Part shown: positions 6,566 through 15,600 of the stretch, piece after piece | Position numbering within the stretch: position 1 is the first letter of the stretch | Layout: each line of letters opens with the position of its first letter | Source of the DNA: CAVPEW01 sp050247895 | Lineage (GTDB): Bacteria > Actinomycetota > Acidimicrobiia > Acidimicrobiales > VFJN01 | NCBI GenBank assembly: GCA_050247895.1 | Contig: JBFWTJ010000055.1 | Span: 1 to 16,124, forward strand | Length of the DNA stretch: 16,124 nt | Direction of reading: 5' to 3' | Translations under genes and position numbers: made by a program | The notes under the pieces: generated by a model | Databases searched by the model: none | Seen by the model: only the letters and a program-made list of their open reading frames with translations | What the model was told of the DNA's origin: nothing

Positions 6566-8449
6566 ATGCGGGTGGGGGTCGACGCCGGGGGCACCTTCAC
6601 CGACTTCGTGACCCGGGACGGCCGGATCGCCAAGGTGGCGTCGGACCCGGCTGACCCGGCCGCGCCGATCCGTGCCGTCCTGGCCGAGGTGACCGGGGGG
6701 ACGCCCGCCACGGTGCTGGCCCACGGGACCACGGTGGCGACCAACGCCCTGCTCGAACGCCGGGGCGCCACGGTGGCGCTGGTGACCACCGAGGGCCACC
6801 AGGACGTGCTGGAGATCGCCCGGCAGGACCGGCCGTCGCTCTACGACCCCTTCGCCGACCGGCCCGTCCCGCTGGTGCCCCGGCCCCTGCGCTTCGGCGT
6901 GGTCGGGCGGCTCGCCGCCGACGGGTCCGAGGTGGTGCCACTCGACCTCGGGGGCCTGGATGCGCTGCCCGAGGACGTCGACGCCGTGGCCGTCTGCCTG
7001 CTGCACGCCGACCTCGAACCGGCCCACGAGGAGGCGGTGGCGACCGCGCTCCATGGCCGCGGCTTCGACGTCACGGTCTCCTCGGTCGTCTCGCCCGAGA
7101 TGCGCGAGTACGAGCGGGCCGTCACCACGACCGTCAACGCCTACCTGCGCCCGGCCTGTCGCACCTACCTGCGACGGCTGGCCGACCTGGCCCCGTCGGT
7201 CCTGGTGCTGTCCTCGGCGGGGGGACTGCTCCCCGTCGAGGTCGCCGCCGAGCTGCCCGCCGCCCTGCTGCTGTCGGGCCCGGCCGGAGGGGTGCGGGCC
7301 GCGGCCGAGGTCGCCGCGGCCAACGGCTTCGCCGACTGCGTCACCTTCGACATGGGCGGCACCTCGACCGACGTCTGCCTGGTCCGCGGTGGGCTCCCCG
7401 AGGCGGCCGTGGGTCGTGAGGTCGCCGGGTTCCCCGTCCGGTTGCCGTCGATCGACGTGCACACCATCGGCGCCGGCGGCGGGTCGATCGCCCGCATCGA
7501 CCCCGGTGGCGCCCTCGCCGTGGGACCGCGCTCGGCCGGTGCCGTCCCCGGACCGGCCTGCTACGGCCGGGGCGGGACCGAGCCGACGGTGACCGACGCC
7601 GACCTGCTGCTGGGACGGATCCCGGCCGGCGCCGCCTTCCCCGGCGTCGGCGTCCTCGACCGGTCGGCTGCGGCCGCGGCCTGCGCCCGGGCCGGCGTGA
7701 CGCCCGACGGCGTGGTCACCGTGGCCGACGCCCACATGACCGGGGCCATCCGGCGTGTCACCGTCGAGCGGGGCGTCGATCCGCGGGGCCTGGCCCTGGT
7801 CGCCTTCGGTGGGGCCGGGCCGCTGCACGCCTGTGCCCTGGCCGAGGCGCTGGGGATGGCCGCGGTGCTGGTCCCGGCCCGGGCCGGCGTCCTGTCGGCG
7901 GCGGGGATCATGGCCGCGCCGGAGGCCCGGGAGCTGGTCCGGACCTGGCCGACCCCGGCGTCGGTGGACGGGCTGGAGCCCGCCCGCGCCGCCCTGGCCG
8001 GGGAGGTCGCGGCCCGGGTGGGACCGGGCGCGACGGCCGAGACGTGGATCGACTGCCGCTACCCGGGTCAGTCCCACGAGCTCACCGTGGCGTCGGTGGA
8101 CGACTTCGGAACGGCCCACCGGAGGGTGAACGGGCACGACCGGCCGGGCTCGGCGGTCGAGGTCGTCGCCCTGCGGGCCCGGGCGTCGCGCCCGTCGCCG
8201 GTGCGGCTGCTCGACCTGCCCGTCCCATCCGAGCGCGAAGGCGGTCGACCCGTGGCCGGCCCCGCCGTGGTCATCGAACCGGACTGCACGGTGTGGGTGC
8301 CCGCAGGTTGGCGGGCCCAGGTCGGCGAGGCCGGCGCACTGGTCCTGCGGCGGGATGCGGCCGGGACGGGAGCGCCCCCCGAGCGGGTGCCGGGACCGGG
8401 GGTCGTGCCGGGCGCCGGCACCGGAGGGAGGCAGCACCGGTGGCGGTAG
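6566..8449 (+). CDS. hyuA: Hydantoinase/oxoprolinase family protein, subunit A (HyuA)
   Basis: 627 aa from ATG 6566. It starts directly with the ATP-phosphate-binding motif MRVGVDAGGTFTDF. HGTTVATNALLERRGA (about 53-68) follows, then the second phosphate loop FDMGGTSTDVCL in the middle, IGAGGGSIA, and AFGGAGPLHA, all hallmarks of the hydantoinase/oxoprolinase ASKHA-fold family (Hydant_A_N plus Hydantoinase_A). Relatives are the A subunits of N-methylhydantoinase, 5-oxoprolinase and acetone carboxylase, which use ATP to phosphorylate an amide or carbonyl. It works with HyuB, whose gene overlaps its last 10 bases. The C-terminal part is a little short, and the last ~35 residues are Pro/Gly-rich, doubling as the hyuB ribosome-site region. 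Substrate cannot be assigned. Third positions are almost all G or C. Confidence 0.92.
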   Translation: MRVGVDAGGTFTDFVTRDGRIAKVASDPADPAAPIRAVLAEVTGGTPATVLAHGTTVATNALLERRGATVALVTTEGHQDVLEIARQDRPSLYDPFADRPVPLVPRPLRFGVVGRLAADGSEVVPLDLGGLDALPEDVDAVAVCLLHADLEPAHEEAVATALHGRGFDVTVSSVVSPEMREYERAVTTTVNAYLRPACRTYLRRLADLAPSVLVLSSAGGLLPVEVAAELPAALLLSGPAGGVRAAAEVAAANGFADCVTFDMGGTSTDVCLVRGGLPEAAVGREVAGFPVRLPSIDVHTIGAGGGSIARIDPGGALAVGPRSAGAVPGPACYGRGGTEPTVTDADLLLGRIPAGAAFPGVGVLDRSAAAAACARAGVTPDGVVTVADAHMTGAIRRVTVERGVDPRGLALVAFGGAGPLHACALAEALGMAAVLVPARAGVLSAAGIMAAPEARELVRTWPTPASVDGLEPARAALAGEVAARVGPGATAETWIDCRYPGQSHELTVASVDDFGTAHRRVNGHDRPGSAVEVVALRARASRPSPVRLLDLPVPSEREGGRPVAGPAVVIEPDCTVWVPAGWRAQVGEAGALVLRRDAAGTGAPPERVPGPGVVPGAGTGGRQHRWR

Positions 8450-10062
8450 GGGAACCGGGACGGGGAACGGGGGAGCGGGCGCTCGACCCGGCCGGGCTGG
8501 CGGTCCTGCTGGCCCGGCTCAGCGGCATCGCCGAGGAAGGGCTCGCCGTGCTGCGACGGGCCGCATCCAGTCCCAACGTCAAGGAGCGCGCCGACTGCTC
8601 GACGGCGCTGTTCTCGCCCGACGGGGAGCTGCTGGCCCAGTCGGAGTCCATCCCCGTCCACCTGGGCTCGATGCCGGCGTCGGTCGCGGCGGTCGTCGCC
8701 CGGGTCGGGCCGCTGGAGGCGGGCGCGCAGGCCGTGGGGAACGACCCCTACGCCGGCGGGACCCACCTCAACGACGTGACCGTGGTGGCCCCGGTCTGGG
8801 TCGGGGAGGCCCTGGCCGGGTGGGTGGCCAACCGTGCCCACCACGCCGACGTCGGCGGTGCCGTGCCGGGGTCCATCCCCGCCGACGCCACCCACATCGC
8901 CCAGGAGGGCCTGCGCCTGCCGCCGGTGCGGCTCACGCCCGAGGTCCGCGCCGTGTTCATGGCCGCGTCCCGCACGCCCGACGAGCGGGCGGGCGACCTC
9001 GACGCCCAGGCCGGCGCCAACCGGGTGATGGCCGAGCGCCTGGCCGAGGTGATCGCCGAGGGGTGGCCGACAGCCGAGGTACTGGCCTACGGCGAGCGGC
9101 GCATGCGGGCCGCGCTGGCCGCGCTGCCCGACGGGTCGTGGGAGTTCGCCGACGTGCTGGACTCGACCGGCGCCGGCCCGGGCCAGCGGGCGCCGGCGGT
9201 CGTGCGGGTGGCGGTGACGGTGGCCGGGGAGTCGGTGACCTTCGACTTCACCGGGACCTCACCCCAGTCGGGCGGCAACGTCAACGCTGTCGCCGCGGTG
9301 ACGGCGTCAGCCGTGTCGTTCGCCCTGCGTTCGGCCACCGATCCGACCATCCCGGCCAACGGCGGGGCCATGCGCCCGGTGCGGATCGTGGCCCCACCGG
9401 GGTCGCTGGTCGCGGCCGCGTTCCCGGCCGCGGTCGGCGCGGGGAACGTCGAGGTGAGCCAGCGCGTGGCCGACGCCTGCAAGGGCGCCCTGGCCCAGGT
9501 GGTCCCAGGGCGCGTCGGCGCGGCGGATCAGGGGACGATGAACAACCTGCTGGTGGGCGGCTCGGGCTGGGTCTACTACGAGACCGTGGCCGGCGGTCAG
9601 GGCGGTCGCCCCGGTGGTCCGCCCGGCGCCTCCGCCGTCCACACCGGGATGACCAATACCCGGAATACCCCTGTAGAAGCGCTCGAACGGTCATATCCCA
9701 TGCGGGTCCTTCGGTACCGGATCCGGGAGGGGAGCGGTGGAGGCGGCTGGGCTCGCGGTGGAGACGGAATCGAGCGGGACCTGCAGATGCTCGAGGACGT
9801 GACCGTCTCGCTCATCACCGAACGGCGGGTATCACGGCCCTGGGGCCTGCACGGTGGCGAGCCAGGTGTGCCCGGCGAGAACTGGCTCCTGCCTGGCGGC
9901 GACGAGTCCCGAGCCGAACGCCTTCCCGACAAGTGCACGCTGCAACTGGAGGCCGGCGACGTCCTCCGGATGCTGACCCCGGGAGGAGGTGGCTGGGCAC
10001 GCGCTCCGAGCGCCGCATCGGAGTCGACCGACCCGTCAGTGTCCCTGCAAAAAGAGTACTAA
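8440..10062 (+). CDS. hyuB: Hydantoinase B/oxoprolinase family protein (HyuB)
   Basis: 540 aa from GTG 8440, 8 bases after GGAGGGAGG and overlapping the hyuA stop by 10 bases; a longer open frame upstream only runs through hyuA. Hydantoinase_B features appear in order: SPNVKERADCSTALF, HLGSMP, GNDPYAGGTHLNDV (about 105-118), NRAHHADVGG, a VTFDFTGTSPQSGGNVN strand, QGTMNNLLVGG, HTGMTNTRNTPVEALE (about 401-416) and the terminal GDVLRMLTPGGGGWA. It forms the catalytic partner of HyuA in ATP-dependent hydantoin or oxoproline-type ring opening. From about residue 404 (base 9649) codon use shifts abruptly: roughly 35 of 136 codons end in A/T, against about 11 of the preceding 125 (hand count). This suggests a recombined 3' end. 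The last 16 or so codons extend beyond the family core and carry the abiE promoter. Confidence 0.92.
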   Translation: MAVGEPGRGTGERALDPAGLAVLLARLSGIAEEGLAVLRRAASSPNVKERADCSTALFSPDGELLAQSESIPVHLGSMPASVAAVVARVGPLEAGAQAVGNDPYAGGTHLNDVTVVAPVWVGEALAGWVANRAHHADVGGAVPGSIPADATHIAQEGLRLPPVRLTPEVRAVFMAASRTPDERAGDLDAQAGANRVMAERLAEVIAEGWPTAEVLAYGERRMRAALAALPDGSWEFADVLDSTGAGPGQRAPAVVRVAVTVAGESVTFDFTGTSPQSGGNVNAVAAVTASAVSFALRSATDPTIPANGGAMRPVRIVAPPGSLVAAAFPAAVGAGNVEVSQRVADACKGALAQVVPGRVGAADQGTMNNLLVGGSGWVYYETVAGGQGGRPGGPPGASAVHTGMTNTRNTPVEALERSYPMRVLRYRIREGSGGGGWARGGDGIERDLQMLEDVTVSLITERRVSRPWGLHGGEPGVPGENWLLPGGDESRAERLPDKCTLQLEAGDVLRMLTPGGGGWARAPSAASESTDPSVSLQKEY

Positions 10063-10073
10063 TCAGGTACTGT
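10045..10073 (+). promoter_or_regulatory. Predicted abiE promoter inside the hyuB 3' end
   Basis: CTGCAA (10045-10050) and TACTGT (10068-10073) are 17 bases apart, and the -10 ends 7 bases before GTG 10081. The -35 lies in hyuB codons, and the stop TAA (10060-10062) is in the spacer. No ribosome site precedes abiEi, so its message is probably leaderless. Confidence 0.5.
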
Positions 10074-10096
10074 TTATGTGGTGCCTGGAAAGTACT
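10055..10096 (+). repeat. Three AGTACT/GGTACT repeats around the abiE promoter
   Basis: AGTACT (10055-10060), GGTACT (10066-10071) and AGTACT (10091-10096). The first two are 11 bp apart, one helical turn, and the second overlaps the -10. AGTACT is itself palindromic. AbiEi antitoxins are known to repress their own promoter through repeated sites, so these are candidate operators. Confidence 0.45.
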
Positions 10097-10638
10097 GGGA
10101 TGCGCTCATGGATGTCGCTGTCGACAACGGTGGCTACGTGACGCCCAGCCTCGTGGCCCCGCACGGCGTACCGGCCGTCGAGCTACGCAAGATGGTGTCG
10201 CGCGGCACGTTGCAGGCGGCCGCTCGGGGTGTCTACAGGATCCCCTCGTTGCCGTACGACCCTCTGGACGAGTTCATTCTGGCGCGCCTTTGGGCGTCCG
10301 GACGGGGAGTCATCTCACACGACTCAGCACTGCTGGTCCACGAGCTGTGCGACATCAACCCGACCAAGGTGCACCTGACGATCCCGACCAGCTACCGGAT
10401 CAGCCGCTCGGGCGGAGAGCGGTATGTGATCCACCACGGCGACCTCGAACCAGAAGAGATCACAAGGATCGACGCTGTCACGTTGACCACGATCCGCCGC
10501 ACGCTCACCGACTCACTCAGGTCGGTACCCGCCTACCTCACTCGCGCAGCGATAGGGACGGCACGAGAACGCGGCTCCATCCCGGCTGCCCTACACGACG
10601 ATCTCCTGCGCTCACTCGACGAAGACGTGGTCCAGTGA
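10081..10638 (+). CDS. abiEi: AbiEi-family type IV antitoxin / autorepressor
   Basis: 185 aa from GTG 10081; an adjacent GTG at 10078 would add one residue. I prefer 10081 from the -10 spacing. The N-terminal winged-helix domain covers about 1-50 (DVAVDNGGYVTPSLVAPHGV, then LRKMVSRGTLQAAARGVYRIP). The AbiEi C-terminal domain has the conserved GVISHDSALLVHELCD (about 73-88) and a KVHLTIP strand. AbiEi represses the operon through its winged helix and counters the AbiEii nucleotidyltransferase. The gene ends in GTGA, sharing bases with the abiEii start, so the two are translationally coupled in the standard antitoxin-then-toxin order. Codons are less G/C-rich than in hyuA, consistent with acquisition. 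Confidence 0.88.
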   Translation: MPGKYWDALMDVAVDNGGYVTPSLVAPHGVPAVELRKMVSRGTLQAAARGVYRIPSLPYDPLDEFILARLWASGRGVISHDSALLVHELCDINPTKVHLTIPTSYRISRSGGERYVIHHGDLEPEEITRIDAVTLTTIRRTLTDSLRSVPAYLTRAAIGTARERGSIPAALHDDLLRSLDEDVVQ

Positions 10639-11492
10639 CCGGGCGACCCCGTGGAGCCAAGGAGTTTCAGCGACTGCTGCAACGACACGCCTCTGACATA
10701 GGCCAGTCGCCACAGCGGGTCATGCACCTCGTCCGCGTCGGCGTGGTGTGCGCCATGCTCGATGAGGTTCGCCACCCCGACGGTGGCCATCTCTTCATCG
10801 TCAAGGGCGGCACGGCGATGCAACTGCGCCTCGGCATTCGCGCCAGGGCGACCACTGATCTCGACGTCGTGTTCGCCGGACAGGTTGAGGATTGGCTGGC
10901 ACGCTTCGACGCGGTGACCATGGAGCGTTCCTGGAACGGCTTCACGATCGCCCGCAAGGCCGCGCCCGTCCAGATCGAAGTGAACACCGCTGGCTATCGA
11001 CCATGGCGGGTACCGCTCCAGCTTCGCTACGAAGGCCGCGAGTTCGGCAGCGTCTCCCTGGAGGTCGCGATCGACGACACGGTCAGCGGGCACCAGGACC
11101 TCATCGAACCTGATGGGATCGCCCTCGCCGCGTTCGAGATCGACCCGCCCCGCCTCGTGCCGTGCCTCGACGTGCCAAACCAGATCGCCCAGAAGCTGCA
11201 CGCGTGCACCGAGCCGCTGCCCGGCGGCAACGACCGGGTGCGCGACATCGTCGACATCTGGCTCCTCGAAGCCCTCATCGAGCCCGGGACACTCTCCGCT
11301 GTGCGAGCCGCCTGCCGCGACACCTTCCGCCGCCGGCAACGACACTCGTGGCCTCCCTCGGTGAACCCCTCACCGTCGTGGCCGCAGGACTACGCGCTGC
11401 TCGTCGCCGAGCATCCTGACGCGCCGGCAACGCTCGATGACGCCGTCGAGTACGTCGCTCAGCTCATCGAACGGATCGACTCAGCGTCGTGA
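10635..11492 (+). CDS. abiEii: AbiEii-family nucleotidyltransferase toxin
   Basis: 285 aa from GTG 10635, overlapping the abiEi stop by 4 bases. The frame is open far upstream, but only through hyuB and abiEi. The nucleotidyltransferase (DNA polymerase beta-like) signature is clear: FIVKGGTAMQLRL (54-66) followed by ATTDLDVVF (72-80), i.e. GGT...DxD with D75 and D77. Later family blocks are SLEVAID (141-147), the helix QIAQKLHACTE (183-193) and RVRDIVDIWLL (201-211). AbiEii/MenT-type toxins transfer nucleotides, for tRNA 3' ends in the mycobacterial MenT proteins, and provide phage abortive infection in AbiE systems. All core residues look intact, so the toxin is likely functional. The C-terminal region about 235-250 is Ser/Pro-rich. 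The pair sits between hyuB and a convergent tetR gene with no other defence gene visible. Confidence 0.88.
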   Translation: MTGRPRGAKEFQRLLQRHASDIGQSPQRVMHLVRVGVVCAMLDEVRHPDGGHLFIVKGGTAMQLRLGIRARATTDLDVVFAGQVEDWLARFDAVTMERSWNGFTIARKAAPVQIEVNTAGYRPWRVPLQLRYEGREFGSVSLEVAIDDTVSGHQDLIEPDGIALAAFEIDPPRLVPCLDVPNQIAQKLHACTEPLPGGNDRVRDIVDIWLLEALIEPGTLSAVRAACRDTFRRRQRHSWPPSVNPSPSWPQDYALLVAEHPDAPATLDDAVEYVAQLIERIDSAS

Positions 11493-11647
11493 ACGCCGCC
11501 TCGGAACAGGCAACGATCCGCCTCGGTGCACCACCCGGATGGTCGACGTCCCGTCGGCGTCGAGCGCTACGACCGGGCGGGGCATCAGTCGTAGGCAACC
11601 TCTAATGGCTGGCCGTTCGGGCATCCTGATCGGATGGCGAGAGGGAC

Positions 11648-11669
11648 TGGTGCAAACCCCGTCGCACCA
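11648..11669. repeat. Small hairpin flanked by GAGGGAC direct repeats
   Basis: TGGTGC and GCACCA form a 6-bp stem over a 10-base loop. GAGGGAC occurs on both sides (11641-11647 and 11672-11678). It lies just beyond the ends of the convergent abiEii and tetR genes. It could be a weak bidirectional terminator or the scar of an insertion. The rest of the 189-bp gap shows only two CCGCCTCGG repeats (11496-11504, 11518-11526) and no gene. Confidence 0.3.
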
Positions 11670-11681
11670 TCGAGGGACGCG

Positions 11682-12287
11682 TCAGGTCGTGGGCGGGGTC
11701 ACGAGGGCCGCAAGGAGATCGGTGAGCGCTGACTCGGCGGCGGCACGGTCCTTCGGGCCGTAGCCGAACGCTTCGAGCTGCTGCACCCCGAAGATCGTCC
11801 ATCCGTAGATCATGGTGTAGGCGGCCATCAGCCGCGCCCGAGCGTTGGGGTCGTCACCGACCATGGCCCGCAGCAGTTCGATCTCCGGATGCTCGTGACG
11901 GAGCGACTGGCCCTGTCGTTGGTCCAGCAGCAGCCACGCGACCGTGCGAATGGTCTGGCCCCTCTTGAGGCTCTCGGTGAACATCGTGCGCATCGCGCTC
12001 TCGACGTCGGGCGCGGAGGCGACCACATCGGCAGCTTCACGCCTCGTCGAGTCGAGCACCGCCTGCAGCACGTCGTGCTTGTTGCCGAAGTGGCGGTGGA
12101 TCAGACCGACGTTGACGCCCGCCTCGTTGGCGATGTCGCGCAACGACGCCTTGGGGCCGTGCGCGGCGAAGAGCCGGGCGGCGGCATCCAGGATCGCGGC
12201 GCGGACCTCGTCGCGTCCGGTCGGACGGGGGGTCGGTCGGGCGTCGGAACCGCGGGGGGACCCCTTGGCCGATTTCTCGGACTTCAC
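11682..12287 (-). CDS. TetR-family transcriptional regulator
   Basis: 201 aa. After a basic, Pro-rich tail (1-26) comes the TetR DNA-binding domain: ILDAAARLFAAHGPKASLRD, then the helix-turn-helix IANEAGVNVGLIHRHFGNK (about 52-70). The ligand-binding helices follow without recognisable specificity. Start GTG 12287 has a TAGCCT box ending 7 bases before it and no ribosome site, so it appears leaderless. The gene is divergent from two amidohydrolases. A perfect inverted repeat at 12316-12333 covers the expected -35 of tetR, so autorepression and control of the amidohydrolase pair are likely. The ligand is unknown, presumably a substrate or product of those enzymes. Confidence 0.92.
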   Translation of the reverse strand: MKSEKSAKGSPRGSDARPTPRPTGRDEVRAAILDAAARLFAAHGPKASLRDIANEAGVNVGLIHRHFGNKHDVLQAVLDSTRREAADVVASAPDVESAMRTMFTESLKRGQTIRTVAWLLLDQRQGQSLRHEHPEIELLRAMVGDDPNARARLMAAYTMIYGWTIFGVQQLEAFGYGPKDRAAAESALTDLLAALVTPPTT

Positions 12288-12294
12288 CTTGACA

Positions 12295-12300
12295 AGGCTA
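12295..12300 (-). promoter_or_regulatory. TANNNT -10 box for tetR, leaderless start
   Basis: TAGCCT on the minus strand (12300-12295) ends 7 bases before GTG 12287, the same geometry as at hyuA and abiEi. Confidence 0.5.
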
Positions 12301-12315
12301 GACAGCCGTGCTCAG

Positions 12316-12333
12316 TGTAGACAGTCGTCTACA
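12316..12333. promoter_or_regulatory. Perfect 7-4-7 inverted repeat, probable TetR operator
   Basis: TGTAGAC (12316-12322), spacer AGTC, GTCTACA (12327-12333). An additional half-site CTAGACAG starts at 12298, 19 bp from the matching GTAGACAG. The site lies about 30-45 bases upstream of the predicted tetR transcript start and 50 bp ahead of the amidohydrolase start, fitting control in both directions. Confidence 0.65.
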
Positions 12334-12382
12334 GCCTCTGGGGCATTACCTGAGAGACGCTGTCGAGAGCAAAGGAACTCCA

Positions 12383-13576
12383 TTGGGATTCATCGACGCC
12401 GACGGTCACGTGATGGAGTGCGACGAGACGTGGGACTACCTGGACCCCGCCGACCGCATCCACAAGCCGCGCCTGTTGCAGTTCGCCGAGCCGGAGAGGC
12501 CGGGGCTCGAGCCGCCGTACCACTGGATCGTCGGCGACACGTGGGCGCGGCGTCCTCCTCGCGACGGCAACGTGTACAACAACGGCAACGCGTACGGTCC
12601 CGGCTGCCTCGACCTGACCGATCCCGCGAGGCGGATCAAGGATCTCGACGCGCTGGGCATCGACGTCCAGGTGGTCCACTCGTCGTTCTTCATCGGTGTG
12701 GAGCTGGCCAACCCCGACATCGAGGCCGCGATCACGCGTTCGTACAACCGGTGGATCGCCGACCGGCTCGACGGGTACACCGACCGCCTGCGCTGGACGG
12801 TCCGCCCGCCGGTCCTCAACATCCCGCGGGCGCTGGAGGAGATCGAGTTCGGCAAGGAGCACGGCGCGGTGGGCGTCGCGCTGCGCGGCATCGAGCACGA
12901 CATGTACCTGTCGGATCGGACCCTGTGGCCGATCTACGAGAAGGCGCAGGACCTCGATCTGCCGATCATCATCCACCTCGGCGCCTCCGTGAGGAAGCAC
13001 AACGTGCCGCTGGGCAGGGTGGTTCCGGCGCCCGCCGCGCTCACCGATCACATCTACCCGTTGATGTCGGGCTTCCACGCGGTGATCGCGTCGGACTTCC
13101 ACGAGCGGTTCCCGCGCCTTCGCTTCGGCTTCATCGAGGGAGGTGCGACGTGGGTGCACGCGGTCATCCAGTTCCACGCCCGTGTCGCCGGTAGCCAGGG
13201 CTGGAACGACGACTTCATGAAGATCCACTACATGACACCCGAGGAGCTCGAGGCGAGGAACGTGTTCGTCGCCTGCGAGAGCGACGAGGACATCGCGTAC
13301 ATCACCGATCTCGTCGGCGAGAACGTGCTGTGCACCGGCACCGACTACGGGCACAACGACGCCGGTGGCGAGCTCGGTGTGCACGAGAGGATGCTCACCC
13401 GCACCGACATCCCACGTGCCGTCGCCGAGAAGATCGTCGACACGAACGGACGAAGGCTGTACGGCATCGATCCGACGTTCCGGGCGGCGCCGCCGCTGGG
13501 CAGCGGTGGCGAGCTGGCGGTGAAGAACGCCCAGTTCGTGGGTCAAGAGCCCTTCAGGTTCAACGTTCTCGTGTAG
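12383..13576 (+). CDS. Amidohydrolase family protein (ACMSD/Amidohydro_2 type)
   Basis: 397 aa from TTG 12383. This start is chosen because AAAGGA lies 6 bases upstream and the protein then begins MGFIDADGHVME, as expected for the family. The frame is open from GTG 12308, but that would run translation across the operator region. This is a TIM-barrel metal-dependent hydrolase/decarboxylase of the Amidohydro_2 class: D7-G-H9 at the end of strand 1, IIHLGA with H198, FHERFPRLRFGFIEGG (239-254), and the Asp ligand in CTGTDYGH (D321). Related enzymes hydrolyse or decarboxylate carboxylated ring compounds in the cytoplasm. The first gene under the divergent TetR; a second, unrelated amidohydrolase follows after 53 bp, so they probably form one operon. 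Substrate unknown. Confidence 0.9.
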   Translation: MGFIDADGHVMECDETWDYLDPADRIHKPRLLQFAEPERPGLEPPYHWIVGDTWARRPPRDGNVYNNGNAYGPGCLDLTDPARRIKDLDALGIDVQVVHSSFFIGVELANPDIEAAITRSYNRWIADRLDGYTDRLRWTVRPPVLNIPRALEEIEFGKEHGAVGVALRGIEHDMYLSDRTLWPIYEKAQDLDLPIIIHLGASVRKHNVPLGRVVPAPAALTDHIYPLMSGFHAVIASDFHERFPRLRFGFIEGGATWVHAVIQFHARVAGSQGWNDDFMKIHYMTPEELEARNVFVACESDEDIAYITDLVGENVLCTGTDYGHNDAGGELGVHERMLTRTDIPRAVAEKIVDTNGRRLYGIDPTFRAAPPLGSGGELAVKNAQFVGQEPFRFNVLV

Positions 13577-13629
13577 TGGCGCTCGAAGCTCCGACTTCGA
13601 GAGCCAACCGAGGTTCAGGCAGAGGGGGA

Positions 13630-15408
<1,779 letters not shown>

Positions 15409-15427
15409 CGATCACGCCGGCGCCCAC

Positions 15428-15454
15428 GGTCGGGGGCGGCCGGCCGCGCCGACC
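15428..15454. terminator. Hairpin between convergent amidohydrolase and cytochrome c genes
   Basis: GGTCGG (15428-15433) and CCGACC (15449-15454) enclose the palindrome GCGGCCGGCCGC (15436-15447). It begins 20 bp after the amidohydrolase stop. No T-run follows. It is symmetric, so it could stop transcription from both sides. Confidence 0.4.
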
Positions 15455-15585
15455 CGAGGTGACCCCCCCCGGCACCTCGAACGGCCCGCGCTCGGTCAGG
15501 GGTGCAACGGCGGGGTGCTCGGTGCGTGAGGCGCATGCCCCCGACGCGTCGGCCGGTCCGACGGGATCGACCACCACGGCCCCGC

Positions 15586-15599
15586 GTCCCGGCCGGGAC
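15586..15599. terminator. 14-bp palindrome at the end of the cytochrome c gene
   Basis: GTCCCGGCCGGGAC is perfectly self-complementary and lies directly beyond the cytochrome c stop. CCGACGCGTCGG (15541-15552) is a second perfect palindrome in the same gap. With almost no loop, hairpin formation would need a few bases unpaired; the terminator role is tentative. Confidence 0.3.
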
Positions 15600-15600
15600 C

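Noticed and set aside
6398..8437. 679-codon minus-strand open frame opposite hyuA
   Set aside because: Typical long antisense frame in very high GC3 DNA; Gly/Arg/His-rich and without any motif, while hyuA is unambiguous.
8355..10634. N-terminal extension of about 760 codons in frame with abiEii
   Set aside because: It only runs out of frame through hyuB and abiEi; AbiEii has its expected N-terminus and a GTGA overlap start at 10635.
11640..11680. tRNA-3'-end-like string (GGTGC...GCACCA) that might be an attachment site
   Set aside because: No TTC-loop consensus and no cloverleaf can be drawn; kept only as a small hairpin.
11437..11763. 108-codon plus-strand frame after abiEii
   Set aside because: Overlaps the end of abiEii and of tetR, low-complexity Ser/Arg content, no start signal.
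12329..13546. 405-codon minus-strand open frame opposite the first amidohydrolase
   Set aside because: No domain or start signal; mirror of the codon bias of the real gene.
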